Shown here: piece after piece, positions 17,571 through 27,234 of the stretch
How the letters are laid out: each line of letters starts with the position of its first letter
How positions within the stretch are numbered: position 1 is the stretch's first letter
From: Desemzia incerta
GTDB taxonomy: Bacteria; Bacillota; Bacilli; Lactobacillales; Carnobacteriaceae
Length of the DNA: 64,000 bases
Reading direction: 5' to 3'
NCBI RefSeq assembly: GCF_900115825.1
Contig: NZ_FOXW01000002.1
Coordinates: forward strand, 258,770 to 322,769
The notes under the pieces: model-generated
Told to the model about the DNA's origin: nothing
The model's database searches: none
The model's input: the letters and a program-made list of their open reading frames with translations, nothing else
Translations under genes and position numbers: made by a program

Positions 17571-19025
17571 TTATTCAAATCGAACGACTGGTTTTCTTGC
17601 CGCAGTCACTTCATCCAATCTCTTAACACTTGTGTAATGAGGCGCTTGTGTCACTATTTCAGGATTCTGTTCGACTTCTTGTGCAATTCGAATCATCACA
17701 TTTGCAAACTCATCTAAAGTTTCTTTCGACTCAGTTTCGGTAGGTTCGATCATTAAACACTCTTCAACGATCAATGGGAAATAGATTGTCGGAGCATAGT
17801 ATCCAAAGTCCAATAACCGTTTAGCAATATCCGTTGTGCGGACCCCTAGTTTTTTCTGTCTGTTACCAGATAAGACAAATTCGTGTTTACAAATTTGAGG
17901 ATAAGGAGAATCATAGTAAGGCTCTAGTCTATGACGTAAGTAATTGGCATGTAGAACAGCACTTTCGGATACTTTTCTCAGTCCACTTCCCCCCATTGTA
18001 CGTATATAAGTATACGCGCGCACATTTACTCCGAAGTTTCCAAAATAACCTTTTATTCTTCCGATAGAAAGCGGATAGTCAGAATTCAACACAAATTCTT
18101 CGCCGCTTTTCTCTATTTTAGGTACTGGCAAATACGGCGTTAGGAAAGCTTTAACCCCTATTGGACCAGACCCTGGACCTCCGCCGCCATGAGGTGTACT
18201 GAATGATTTGTGTAAATTTAAATGAACAATATCAAACCCCATAGCTCCAGGAGTAGTGATTCCCATAATCGCATTCAAGTTAGCTCCGTCATAATACAAT
18301 AACCCGCCGACTTCGTGCACGATCTCCGCCATTTCTAGAATATCTTTCTCAAAAATACCTAACGTGTTTGGGTTCGTCAGCATCAACCCTGCTGTATCCG
18401 GTCCTACTTGTTCTTTCAAAGCCTCTAAATCAACTGTTCCATCTTCATTTGAAGGAATCTCTATTACATCAAATCCTGCAATGACTGCACTTGCTGGATT
18501 TGTTCCATGAGCAGAATCAGGAACTAAAATTTTTCGACGGACGTCTAATTCATTGTTGGTTTCGTGATAAGCTTTGATGATCATTAATCCAGCCCATTCA
18601 CCGTGCGCACCAGCAGCTGGCTGCAAGGAAACTTCGTCCATACCGGAAACCACTTTCAAATCTTCTTGCAGTTCGTACATCAATTGGAAAGACCCTTGCA
18701 GTGTTTGCGTCGGCTGCAGTGGATGGATGTGTGCGAATCCATCATAGCGGGCAACATCCTCATTGATTTTTGGATTGTATTTCATCGTACAAGACCCTAG
18801 TGGATAAAATCCATTGTCTACACCAAAATTTTTGTTGGATAAGGCGGTATAATGTCTCATCAACTGAGGTTCAGATACTTCAGGTAAATTAGCAGGTTCT
18901 TCACGCACAAATTTTTCTGTAAACTTCTCTTTTAATGAAACAGTCGGCACATCACTTTGCGGCAGACTGCAAGCTCTTCTGTTTGAACGACTGATTTCAA
19001 ATAGTAATTCTTTATACTCATTCAT
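17571..19025 (-). CDS. gcvPB: glycine dehydrogenase (decarboxylating) subunit 2
   Basis: 484 residues, as expected for the second half of split P-protein. The PLP-binding Lys is in [16 protein letters not shown] near residue 266. The C-terminal part ends with [12 protein letters not shown]. With GcvPA it decarboxylates glycine and passes the aminomethyl group to GcvH. The frame runs 22 codons further upstream, but the ATG at 19025 has GGAGGAAAT before it and lies 8 bases inside the end of gcvPA, so the two are translationally coupled. It is last in the gcv operon. Confidence 0.96.
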   Translation of the reverse strand: MNEYKELLFEISRSNRRACSLPQSDVPTVSLKEKFTEKFVREEPANLPEVSEPQLMRHYTALSNKNFGVDNGFYPLGSCTMKYNPKINEDVARYDGFAHIHPLQPTQTLQGSFQLMYELQEDLKVVSGMDEVSLQPAAGAHGEWAGLMIIKAYHETNNELDVRRKILVPDSAHGTNPASAVIAGFDVIEIPSNEDGTVDLEALKEQVGPDTAGLMLTNPNTLGIFEKDILEMAEIVHEVGGLLYYDGANLNAIMGITTPGAMGFDIVHLNLHKSFSTPHGGGGPGSGPIGVKAFLTPYLPVPKIEKSGEEFVLNSDYPLSIGRIKGYFGNFGVNVRAYTYIRTMGGSGLRKVSESAVLHANYLRHRLEPYYDSPYPQICKHEFVLSGNRQKKLGVRTTDIAKRLLDFGYYAPTIYFPLIVEECLMIEPTETESKETLDEFANVMIRIAQEVEQNPEIVTQAPHYTSVKRLDEVTAARKPVVRFE

Positions 19026-20370
19026 AAGCGATTTCCTCCAATACAGAAACCAAAGTATCCATTTCTTCTTTTGTTCGTTGATCTGTCGCACACAAAAGCA
19101 TCGTATTTTTCATCCCATACTCTGGTTCTAGATCGTACCCGCCAATGATTCCTTTCTCTAAAAGAACAGCAGACACTTCTTTTACTGAATGTTTCAACTC
19201 TACTGCGAATTCATTGAAGAAGGGAGCCTGATTGACAATTTTAAAGCCTTTACTTCTCAACTGATTAGCTAAGTAATCTGCTTTTTCTACATTCAATTGA
19301 GCCATTTCTTGTATTCCATTTTTTCCCAATGCAGCCATACAAACTGCTGAAGCCAGAGCGTTCAAAGCTTGATTTGAGCTCATATTCGATGTAGCTTTTT
19401 CTCTTCTGATATGTTGTTCTCTAGTCTGCAAGGTCATAACAAAGCCGCGCTTGCCTTCTTTATCAGTCGTTTGACCGACGATACGTCCGGGTATTTTACG
19501 CAAGTGTTTTTTGTTCACAGTGAAGTAACCGCAATGAGGTCCTCCAGCTGACATAGTTAATCCTAGAGGCTGCATATCTCCTACAACAATATCTGCTCCG
19601 AATTTTCCTGGTGATTCTAGTACTCCAAGCGCCAGCGGATTAGCCATCACAATAAATAATGCTTTTTGATTTACTGCCATTTCTTTTACCTTTTGCAAAT
19701 CTTCTATTGAACCTAAAAAATTCGGGTATTGCACAATAACTGCAGCAGTCTGTTCGTCTACAGCAGATTCCAATTGAGAAAGGTCTGTTGTGTCAACAGC
19801 TAAAGGAATCTCTTCTAATTGAAATTCTCTTCCTTTTGACACCGATCGCAAAACTTCTCTGCCTTGAGGGTGGACTCCTTTAGAGACTACAACTTTTGGT
19901 CGTTTAGTTGTTACGACCGCTAAATTGGCTGCTTCTCCAAGTGACGTAAATCCATCATATAAAGATGAATTGGCTGCTTCCATTCCGGTCAGTTCCGTGA
20001 TCATAGTTTGGAACTCGAATATCGCTTGCAATTCTCCTTGGCTGGCTTCAGGTTGATAAGGTGTATAAGCGGTATAAAACTCAGAACGAGAAATCACATG
20101 ATCCACCACACTGGGAATGTAATGATCATAGGTCCCCGCTCCAAGGAAAACAGCGACCTCATGAGAATGGACATTTAATGCTGCTAACTTTCTTAAGTGT
20201 TTTGTTAAGGCTGATTCAGAAACAGCATCAGGTAAAACCAATTCTTCTTTAAGCCGGATTTCTTCTGGAATATCTTTGAACAACTCATCGATAGAATGAA
20301 TTTCCAAAGCTTCCATCATTTCTGCTTGATCTTGTTCAGTATCTGGGAGATAACGAAATTCATTTATCAC
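19018..20370 (-). CDS. gcvPA: glycine dehydrogenase (decarboxylating) subunit 1
   Basis: 450 residues, matching the N-terminal half of P-protein in organisms with the split form. It starts with [11 protein letters not shown] and carries [11 protein letters not shown] near 83 and [12 protein letters not shown] near 260, typical of the family. It forms the PLP enzyme with GcvPB. The start codon is GTG (GTG ATA AAT), with GAAGG upstream inside the end of gcvH. One base separates it from the gcvH stop. Confidence 0.95.
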   Translation of the reverse strand: MINEFRYLPDTEQDQAEMMEALEIHSIDELFKDIPEEIRLKEELVLPDAVSESALTKHLRKLAALNVHSHEVAVFLGAGTYDHYIPSVVDHVISRSEFYTAYTPYQPEASQGELQAIFEFQTMITELTGMEAANSSLYDGFTSLGEAANLAVVTTKRPKVVVSKGVHPQGREVLRSVSKGREFQLEEIPLAVDTTDLSQLESAVDEQTAAVIVQYPNFLGSIEDLQKVKEMAVNQKALFIVMANPLALGVLESPGKFGADIVVGDMQPLGLTMSAGGPHCGYFTVNKKHLRKIPGRIVGQTTDKEGKRGFVMTLQTREQHIRREKATSNMSSNQALNALASAVCMAALGKNGIQEMAQLNVEKADYLANQLRSKGFKIVNQAPFFNEFAVELKHSVKEVSAVLLEKGIIGGYDLEPEYGMKNTMLLCATDQRTKEEMDTLVSVLEEIAYE

Positions 20371-20371
20371 A

Positions 20372-20776
20372 TTATTGACCTTCTTCCTCTTTTAGTTCTT
20401 TCACGTAAGCATCATAAGCAGACTGATTCATCAATTGAGAAATTTCATCTGTATCCGTATAGTGGATTTCAGCTAACCATCCAGCTTCATATGGTGCTTC
20501 ATTAACTAATTCGGGGCTGTCTTCTAATTCTTCATTAACACTTGTAACCGTACCAGAAAGCGGCGCATAAATTTCAGAAGCAGATTTTACAGACTCTACT
20601 GTAGCGATTTCTTCCTCCATCGCAGTTTCTGAACTTAACTCAGGTACCTCTACAAAAACAATGTCTCCTAGTTGTTCCGTTGCGTATTGAGTAATCCCCA
20701 TACGAGCTGTATTGTCTTCTAAAAGTAAAACCCACTCGTGATTCTTTGTAAAATAAATATTTTTAGTTGTTGTCAT
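20372..20776 (-). CDS. gcvH: glycine cleavage system H protein
   Basis: 134 residues, full length. The lipoyl-attachment Lys lies in VESVKSASEIYAP near residue 65. The hybrid beta-barrel fold is indicated by GTVTSVNEELEDSPELVN. It shuttles the aminomethyl group between P and T proteins and is reoxidised by a dihydrolipoamide dehydrogenase not found here. AAAGGAAG precedes the ATG, 34 bases after gcvT. No lipoate ligase gene is beside it; many gcvH-linked loci carry one. Confidence 0.96.
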   Translation of the reverse strand: MTTTKNIYFTKNHEWVLLLEDNTARMGITQYATEQLGDIVFVEVPELSSETAMEEEIATVESVKSASEIYAPLSGTVTSVNEELEDSPELVNEAPYEAGWLAEIHYTDTDEISQLMNQSAYDAYVKELKEEEGQ

Positions 20777-20810
20777 TTGATAACTTCCTTTCTAAGTTGT
20801 TTTTATTTTA

Positions 20811-21923
20811 TCAACGTTTGTAAAAAGGTGTGGCTATAATGTTGGCTGCAACTTTTTTCTTTCGTACGCCTACATAAATCGTTGTTCCTAATTGACTGTA
20901 GGGATAATCGACCATTGCCAGCCCTATGCTTTTATTCAATGTAGGAGATTTGGTCCCTGAAGTGACGTACCCGATTTCTTTTCCATCCTCTGAATAGATG
21001 GGATAGTCCTCCCGAGCTATTCCTTTGTCCACTAATTCAAAACCACGTATACATCTTTCAATGCCTTCGCTACGCTGTCTTTTCAGTTCCTGTTGTCCAA
21101 TAAATGCATCGGATTTTTTAATTTTCACTGCAAATCCAATTCCGCCTTCTATTGGAGAGATATCTTCAGACAACTCGTGCCCATATAAGGAGAGCCCTGC
21201 TTCTAAACGCAGTGTATCACGCGACCCTAATCCGCATGGTTTCAAGCCTTCCTCTGTTCCAACAGATAATATTTTTTCCCATAATTCTTCCACTTTATCC
21301 ACATCTAGATACAATTCGAATCCGTCTTCTCCTGTGTAACCTGTTCGGGAAATCAGCACATTTTCGATATCCGCTACAGTTGCATGCGCTTTAAAATGAT
21401 AAGGCTTGATATCGTCTAAATCTTCAGAAGTCAATTTGTTTAAAATAACAGCTGCTTTCGGACCTTGTAATGCCAGCAGTCCCATTTCAGCAGAATCATT
21501 CTTGATCGTAACTTCCTCTTCTCCTAAATGTTGATTCATCCAATCGAACACTTTATCCGTATTGGCAGCATTTGGAGTGACTAAGTAGCTCTCTTGAGAC
21601 AACTTGAATACGATTAAATCATCCAAGGTACCGCCGTTTTCTTTACATATAGCATTGTACTGAGCTTGATTTTCTTTTATAGCAGCTATATTATTCGTCA
21701 TCAAACGATTTAAGTAGCTTGTTGCTTCTGAGCCTTCAACCCAAATTTCCCCCATATGTGAGACATCAAATAATCCTGCATCGTTTCGAACAGCCGCATG
21801 CTCTTCTATAATTCCGGTAAACTGAATTGGAAGCGCCCATCCTCCAAAATCCACTAATTTCACTTGATTTTCTCTGTAGTATTCATACAATGGCGTTTTC
21901 TTTAGATCAGCTATTACAGACAT
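20811..21923 (-). CDS. gcvT: aminomethyltransferase (glycine cleavage T protein)
   Basis: 370 residues. Family signatures are VDFGGWALPIQF near the start, DVSHMGEI near residue 52, SRTGYTGEDGFELY near 190 and a C-terminal barrel with PTLNKSIGLAMV. It transfers the methylene unit to tetrahydrofolate. The frame opens at a GTG eight codons earlier, but AGGGGGAG sits directly before two consecutive ATG codons; the second gives better spacing. It is first in the operon. A TATAAT box at 21968-21973 would give a leader of only about 40 nt. Confidence 0.94.
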   Translation of the reverse strand: MSVIADLKKTPLYEYYRENQVKLVDFGGWALPIQFTGIIEEHAAVRNDAGLFDVSHMGEIWVEGSEATSYLNRLMTNNIAAIKENQAQYNAICKENGGTLDDLIVFKLSQESYLVTPNAANTDKVFDWMNQHLGEEEVTIKNDSAEMGLLALQGPKAAVILNKLTSEDLDDIKPYHFKAHATVADIENVLISRTGYTGEDGFELYLDVDKVEELWEKILSVGTEEGLKPCGLGSRDTLRLEAGLSLYGHELSEDISPIEGGIGFAVKIKKSDAFIGQQELKRQRSEGIERCIRGFELVDKGIAREDYPIYSEDGKEIGYVTSGTKSPTLNKSIGLAMVDYPYSQLGTTIYVGVRKKKVAANIIATPFYKR

Positions 21924-22104
21924 CATGCTCCCCCTAGTCTTATTCACATTTTTCTTTCCTTATCCTCATTATAAAATAATCATTTGCTAAAGTCCTTCTT
22001 TATTGAAAAATAAATCAGAAAGAAGATGAAATTTATCTTTAGGAGAAATGTTCGTTCACCGCTTAGTTGAAGTGGACTCTCTACACCAGTCTTTCATCTA
22101 TAAA

Positions 22105-22139
22105 AAAGCCAGCTAAGAGAATTTCCCTTAGCTGGCTTT
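22105..22139. terminator. terminator after SDR gene
   Basis: A 13-bp stem (AAAGCCAGCTAAG/CTTAGCTGGCTTT) with a 9-base loop, A and T flanked, next to the stop of the SDR gene. It insulates the gcv operon. Confidence 0.88.
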
Positions 22140-22145
22140 ACATCA

Positions 22146-22931
22146 TCAAATAGCTGTAACCATTCCGCCATCCACTAAAAGAGACTGGCCTGTAACATAA
22201 GTATTAGCTCCGGAAACTAAGAATACAGCTGCTTTAGCAAATTCTTCCGGTTCCCCATAGCGACCTGCCGGAATCGACTTTTCTGATTCTTCTGTGACTT
22301 CCTCTAACGAGCGATTTTGAGCTTCTGCTTTTGCTTGGTCTAACTCTTGGATTCTATCTGTGGCAATTCTTCCTGGTCCGATTGTATTCACTAATATCTT
22401 ATCCGGTGCTAATTCAATAGCTAGCGACTTGCTTAAGCCATTGATGCCGTTACGAAATGTATTAGACAAAATCAGATTCGGCAAGACCGCTTTTACCGAA
22501 GAAGAAGCAATATTCAAGATTTTCCCGCCCTCTTGTTTCAGATCAGGTAGTACTTCTCGGATCAAACGGATGTAACTAAATAAGTTCAATTGAAAAGCTT
22601 TTTCCCAATCTTCATCATTAAAATCCAGAAAGTTTCCAGAAGGAGGCCCGCCGGCATTATTGACTAAAACATCAATTTTGCCTAATTTTTCTCTGGTCTC
22701 CTTGACCAATGATTTGATATCTTCAGGTTTTGTGATATCCGCTGGAAAATAGGCGATTTTCCCTTTAGCTTCCTCTTGGATCTCTTCTGCTGCTTTTTTT
22801 AAACTTTCTGCTGAACGGCTTGTCAGCATGACGTTGGCACCTTCTTTTGCCAATTCTTTCGCTACCGCTTTTCCTAATCCTTTACTAGAAGCTACTACTA
22901 ATACAACTTTATTGGTTAACCCTAAATCCAT
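22146..22931 (-). CDS. atypical short-chain dehydrogenase/reductase-like protein
   Basis: 261 residues with a Rossmann fold and an NNAGG motif near residue 86. The nucleotide motif is degenerate (ASSKGLG instead of TGxxxGIG). At the catalytic site the usual YxxxK is replaced: the aligned segment LSNTFRNGINGLSKSLA has Ser and Arg in place of Tyr and Lys. This matches a known SDR subgroup, BKR-like, that lacks perfect motifs. Activity is therefore uncertain. The ATG at 22931 is preceded by GAGGAGGAG; the longer TTG start would use the ribosome binding site itself as coding. It is a single gene. Confidence 0.85.
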   Translation of the reverse strand: MDLGLTNKVVLVVASSKGLGKAVAKELAKEGANVMLTSRSAESLKKAAEEIQEEAKGKIAYFPADITKPEDIKSLVKETREKLGKIDVLVNNAGGPPSGNFLDFNDEDWEKAFQLNLFSYIRLIREVLPDLKQEGGKILNIASSSVKAVLPNLILSNTFRNGINGLSKSLAIELAPDKILVNTIGPGRIATDRIQELDQAKAEAQNRSLEEVTEESEKSIPAGRYGEPEEFAKAAVFLVSGANTYVTGQSLLVDGGMVTAI

Positions 22932-23134
22932 TGTTCTCCTCCTCAAATTTTATTTTCAACAAGCATTTGCGTAAATTATAACATTAATTGGCTAAAAGAA
23001 ATAAATTTGCACCTGCATCTCCTACCTGGAATTTGTTAACATTTTTTTAAGATAGTGGCGTACACCTTTACCTATCCTTCATTTTGTTGCATTTTCTAAC
23101 TGCAAAAAAAATAAAATTAATAGGAGTCTTTCAA

Positions 23135-23491
23135 ATGAACTTAAATCTGACTGCAGAAGAAACTCGTGAGATAGAAACTATTGTGAAAAAACTAACAATA
23201 ACTAAAGAAGAGTACTTTTTAACTCTTCACAAGAAAAACGTTCTTACAAAAGAAGCGCTGCAAGACAGCTCTAATTTAAGACTGTTTATTGAAGATTACC
23301 ATCGGATGTTAGATAATTTATACGTCTATAATTTTGTATTGAAAGATATGATCGAACAGAACAAAGACACTAAAGTCATAGATGCTATTCTGTATTTTTT
23401 AGATACGACCATTAAAGACCCTTTAGTATTAGCGCAATTATATACTATTTATAAAAAGCAACATGATGAAAAAAAGGCCGTTTCTTTCTAA
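23135..23491 (+). CDS. hypothetical helical protein (118 aa)
   Basis: 118 residues, strongly charged and predicted to be nearly all alpha-helical. No membrane segment, Cys cluster or motif is visible, and I do not recognise it. The frame extends upstream, but AGGAG lies nine bases before the ATG at 23135 and gives the natural start MNLNLTAEETREIE. It is followed by a very strong terminator, so it is an independent gene. Convergent with the PepV-like gene. Confidence 0.7.
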   Translation: MNLNLTAEETREIETIVKKLTITKEEYFLTLHKKNVLTKEALQDSSNLRLFIEDYHRMLDNLYVYNFVLKDMIEQNKDTKVIDAILYFLDTTIKDPLVLAQLYTIYKKQHDEKKAVSF

Positions 23492-23501
23492 GCTCATCAC
23501 C

Positions 23502-23541
23502 AAAAGAACCGCTCATCCAAATTTGGATGAGCGGTTCTTTT
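23502..23541. terminator. perfect bidirectional terminator
   Basis: A 40-base perfect palindrome whose arm starts AAAAGAACCGCTCATCC, between two convergent genes. It serves both strands. Confidence 0.93.
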
Positions 23542-23565
23542 GCCGAAAATTTTTTTTCAATGCGA

Positions 23566-24966
23566 TTATTTTACTAATTCATAAATTGCTTCAGCGTAAA
23601 TGGCCATAGCGTCCATCAAGTTTTGGATAGACATAAACTCATTCACTTGGTGCATCGTATCGATACTGTCCGGGAACATTGCTCCATAAGCTACGCCGCG
23701 TTTCATTAGACGTCCATAAGTTCCGCCGCCGATAGATTGCTCGTGCGCTTCTAAACCAGTATGTTTAGAGTAGACATCCAATAACGTTTTTACCAATGGA
23801 TCGTCTGCCGGCACATAGTGAGGCTCTTTTACTCCGCCGCGGCTGATCGTTACGCCAAACTCAGATAATTTGTTTTCTAATTGGATCTCCATAGATTCCA
23901 CATTCATTCCACGTGGATAACGGAAGTTTAATGCAATGACTCCTCCAGTTTCTGGTGTAAAAGTGAATACTCCAGCGTTCATAGTCAAGTCTCCCATGAT
24001 CTCATCAGTGAAATTCAAGCCTAAGCTTTCCGCTCTTGAGTCTTCATGGATATATTCTGAGATCAATTGAAGGTACTGTTGTGCGTCTCCGCCAAAGCTG
24101 AAATTACTTAAAAAGGTTGCTAAGTAAGTCCCCCCATTCACTCCACCACGAGGCTCCATCCCGTGAGCTGATTTCCCAACAACTTCAATCGTTACTTTTT
24201 CGCCTTCTACATTGACTGTTCCAGTAATCGGCGCAGCTTCTACATAGTCGTAAAAAGCTTTTTCGATGACTTCTGCTTCTTCACTATTAAAGACAGCTAC
24301 TGCATCACGAGGAACCATATTTTCACGCAAACCTGCATCAAAACTGATCAACTCATTTTTCCCGCCTGTAGTTGTTCCTTTTGTATTCACGTATAAAGAT
24401 ACGTTTCCTTTTTCTCCGTTGATGATTGGGAAATTCGCATCTGGTGAGAAACCAAAATCTGGTGTTTCTTCCACAGCCAGATAATGATCCATACATTGCC
24501 AACCGCTTTCTTCATCCGTTCCAATAATGAAACGAATTCTTTTCGAAATCGGCAAGTTCATTTCTTTGATCATTTTAATAGCATAGTAAGCTGCCATTCC
24601 AGGACCTTTATCGTCACTTGAACCACGAGCATAAATACGGCCATCTTTGATCACTGGATCAAAAGGATCTGTTTCCCAGCCATTGCCAGGAGGCACTACA
24701 TCTACATGGACCAGCACTCCCATAGTTTCGTCGCCTTCTCCATACTCTATATGTCCAGCTATATTCCCCGTATTTTTAGTGACGAAACCATCCTTTTCTC
24801 CTAATGCTAGAAAAGCTTCCAACGCTTTTTTGGGTCCTGGACCAACAGGTGCATCTTCCGTAGCTTTGCTGTCATCACGCACACTGTCGATTTTTAGTAA
24901 ATCCACTAAGTCATTTAAGAAGTCATCTTTGCGAGCTGCTGCTTCTTTTTTCCAATCAATTGCCAT
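23566..24966 (-). CDS. pepV: M20 family dipeptidase, PepV-like
   Basis: 466 residues, the length of lactic acid bacterial PepV. Metal and catalytic motifs are HVDVVPPGNGW (His and catalytic Asp) near residue 90, GSSDDKGP near 120, GTDEESGWQCMD near 154 and a late HQVNEF near 440. It is a cytoplasmic di-zinc dipeptidase that splits dipeptides with unblocked N-termini. The ATG at 24966 has GAGGAG before it; the 20 extra upstream codons are not family-like. A typical housekeeping peptidase of Lactobacillales. Confidence 0.93.
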   Translation of the reverse strand: MAIDWKKEAAARKDDFLNDLVDLLKIDSVRDDSKATEDAPVGPGPKKALEAFLALGEKDGFVTKNTGNIAGHIEYGEGDETMGVLVHVDVVPPGNGWETDPFDPVIKDGRIYARGSSDDKGPGMAAYYAIKMIKEMNLPISKRIRFIIGTDEESGWQCMDHYLAVEETPDFGFSPDANFPIINGEKGNVSLYVNTKGTTTGGKNELISFDAGLRENMVPRDAVAVFNSEEAEVIEKAFYDYVEAAPITGTVNVEGEKVTIEVVGKSAHGMEPRGGVNGGTYLATFLSNFSFGGDAQQYLQLISEYIHEDSRAESLGLNFTDEIMGDLTMNAGVFTFTPETGGVIALNFRYPRGMNVESMEIQLENKLSEFGVTISRGGVKEPHYVPADDPLVKTLLDVYSKHTGLEAHEQSIGGGTYGRLMKRGVAYGAMFPDSIDTMHQVNEFMSIQNLMDAMAIYAEAIYELVK

Positions 24967-25202
24967 ATCACATTCTCCTCTCATCAATAACAATTCTATT
25001 CTATCACTTTTGGCGTGACTTACCAATCTAGAGATAAAATTTTCGTGTGAAATACATAGAAGTCTATCAACACTTACTTGCTTGTTTTCTATCCTGCAAA
25101 CGATTCTGTAGGAAAAGAAGTTTTTTTATTTAGTGTATCCTTTTAGATTAATCAGATGAAAACTTTTATAATGAAAAAGACTAATAGAAGGGGGATAAAA
25201 AA

Positions 25203-26030
25203 ATGCAACCTATCACAGAAGAATTAGTAAAAGACACTATTGCAAAAAGAAGTGACGATAGTTATAAAGGAACTTATGGCAAAGTTCTCGTCATCGGTGG
25301 AGATGCAGACATGGGAGGCGCTGCAATTTTAACAGCCAGTGCAGCTGTTTACAGCGGCGCAGGTCTAGTCACAGTAGCTACTCATAAAACTAATCATGCT
25401 GCTCTACATTCTAGGCTCCCAGAAGCAATGGCGATAGATAGCGCTGATGTAGAAAAAGTCACCGAACAAGTGAAAAAAATGGATGTCATTGCTATTGGGC
25501 CAGGTTTAGGCTTATCAGAAGAAGCATTCATCCTTTTAACTGCTGTATTTTCTACTGTAACAGAGCAGCAGCAGACTATTATTGACGGCAGTGCAATCAG
25601 CTTGATGGCAGAATATGATTTACCTTATCCCAAAACTCAAGCTGTTTATACTCCTCATTTAGGAGAATGGGAAAAACTTTCCGGTCTAGCTGTGTCGCAG
25701 CAAGAACCTAATGCCAATACAAAAATACAGCAGAAAATTGGCGGCACGATCGTATTAAAATCAAATCGTACAGAAGTTTATGTAGAAGATGCAGTATGGA
25801 AAAACACTGTGGGAAATCCGGCGATGGCCACTGGAGGAATGGGAGATACTTTAGCAGGTATGATAGCCGGATTTACAGCTCAATTTGAAGATAAAGAAAG
25901 AGCTGTTCTATCAGCCGTCTTTCTGCACAGTAAAATCGGTGACGAACTAGCCGCAAAACAGTATGTTGTTTTGCCGACACAAATTATCGAGCACATCCCT
26001 TCTACTATGAAAGCTTACTCTCTTTCATAG
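25203..26030 (+). CDS. nnrD: ADP-dependent NAD(P)H-hydrate dehydratase
   Basis: 275 residues, the stand-alone carbohydrate-kinase-like domain (YjeF C-terminal). VLVIGGDADMGGAA is near residue 28 and GNPAMATGGMGDTLAGMIAGF near 204, which holds the catalytic Asp and nucleotide site. It repairs damaged NAD(P)H hydrates using ADP. No epimerase domain is fused or adjacent. AGAAGGGGG lies before the ATG and a TATAAT box at 25167-25172. Monocistronic. Confidence 0.94.
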   Translation: MQPITEELVKDTIAKRSDDSYKGTYGKVLVIGGDADMGGAAILTASAAVYSGAGLVTVATHKTNHAALHSRLPEAMAIDSADVEKVTEQVKKMDVIAIGPGLGLSEEAFILLTAVFSTVTEQQQTIIDGSAISLMAEYDLPYPKTQAVYTPHLGEWEKLSGLAVSQQEPNANTKIQQKIGGTIVLKSNRTEVYVEDAVWKNTVGNPAMATGGMGDTLAGMIAGFTAQFEDKERAVLSAVFLHSKIGDELAAKQYVVLPTQIIEHIPSTMKAYSLS

Positions 26031-26031
26031 T

Positions 26032-26083
26032 AAAAAAGAATCCTATAACTAACTCTTAGAAAGAGGGTTATAGGATTCTTTTT
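26032..26083. terminator. bidirectional terminator nnrD / GGDEF gene
   Basis: A 12-bp core stem (GAATCCTATAAC/GTTATAGGATTC) with A and T runs between convergent genes. The last codons of the GGDEF gene overlap its right part. Confidence 0.88.
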
Positions 26084-27183
26084 AATTCCCGTTCTGCCAA
26101 ATCTAACACAACGAGTTGATTTCTGCCTCGTTCTTTTGCTTGGTACAAAGCACGATCAGCTAATCGATACAGATTTTTCATATCTTTGACTTTATAAGAA
26201 GTGGCCATTCCTACAGAAACTGTTAAATGAATAGTTTGATGATTTTCAAGTTTAAAAGGATTATTTTCTACCGTTTGACGTATTTTCTCAGCTATGGCCA
26301 TTTGCTGGGAAAAACTTTTATTTTTCAATACAATGCAAAACTCTTCTCCTCCAACTCGGTAGATCTGTTCGTGTTCAATATCTTCCACATGTAATAGTGA
26401 TGCGACTTGACGTAAGATTATATCTCCATTCAAATGACCATATTGATCGTTGATACATTTGAAATGATCAATATCCAACATTAATAAAGCTGTATGGGTA
26501 ATAGTTGAATCATTTTCAATTTCCGTCCAATAGTAACTGAATTCTCTTTTGTTGTATAATCCAGTTAAATAATCACTTTTAGCTCGTTCTATCTCGTCTA
26601 AATAGAGGCGGACATTTATTCGCATATCTTCTATAAACATTATATTCAACAACAAACAACAACTAGAAAACAAAAAATTAAAAAATGATGTAGCAATAAC
26701 ATAATTCCAGTCGTGATAAACAAAATATAAGACCACACCATGTCCAAGCACATAACAGAAATTTAATGTTAAACCAACGGTGTAACTATTAAAACGTTTA
26801 GAAATCCATTTGTTGAGTAAAGGCATTAAAACACTTAATATAATATAAAGAATGAACGTATAAACAGCTGCATCCGAAATCCCCCAACTAAGTCTTAAAA
26901 ATGCTGTTATAAGAGCAGCAGGTATAAAAGTAGCAGGTCCAATATAATACAACAACAAAATCATTGCATTATAGCGCATATCTATCTTTACTTGTTGTGG
27001 CAGATCAACTGAAAAAGACATTAAGATAAAAGATGTTATGCTCGCAATGAAAATAAGTAATATTTTTTGCCACCCCGTTAAAGCATAGGTTCTCTTTTTA
27101 GGAATTATTTTGATAAATATATATGAAACTAACGTTAATATCGCAACATTTGCAACTGCACTCAATAAAATTCTTGATAGCAT
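26068..27183 (-). CDS. diguanylate cyclase with 5TM sensor (GGDEF)
   Basis: 371 residues. The first 195 form five or six membrane segments in the pattern of a 5TM-5TMR-LYT sensor domain. A GGDEF domain follows (about 205-365) with the metal-site DIDHFKCINDQYGH near 233 and the signature RVGGEEF near 278. It makes c-di-GMP from two GTP. The inhibitory I-site RxxD is absent: the aligned stretch before GGEEF reads IEHEQIYRV. It is 51 bases downstream of an EAL-domain gene on the same strand, so they likely share a message. The ribosome binding site is weak (AAGAGAAAG). Confidence 0.9.
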   Translation of the reverse strand: MLSRILLSAVANVAILTLVSYIFIKIIPKKRTYALTGWQKILLIFIASITSFILMSFSVDLPQQVKIDMRYNAMILLLYYIGPATFIPAALITAFLRLSWGISDAAVYTFILYIILSVLMPLLNKWISKRFNSYTVGLTLNFCYVLGHGVVLYFVYHDWNYVIATSFFNFLFSSCCLLLNIMFIEDMRINVRLYLDEIERAKSDYLTGLYNKREFSYYWTEIENDSTITHTALLMLDIDHFKCINDQYGHLNGDIILRQVASLLHVEDIEHEQIYRVGGEEFCIVLKNKSFSQQMAIAEKIRQTVENNPFKLENHQTIHLTVSVGMATSYKVKDMKNLYRLADRALYQAKERGRNQLVVLDLAERELKRIL

Positions 27184-27234
27184 AACTTTCTCTTTTGGCC
27201 CTTTCTCTTAATCCTTTACAACTACAATTGACTT

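Noticed and set aside
18603..18800. Plus-strand open frame opposite gcvPB
   Set aside because: Shadow of a well-supported gene, no ribosome binding site.
21924..22104. Glycine riboswitch before gcvT
   Set aside because: The conserved glycine-aptamer cores are not present, and the predicted promoter leaves only about 40 nt of leader.
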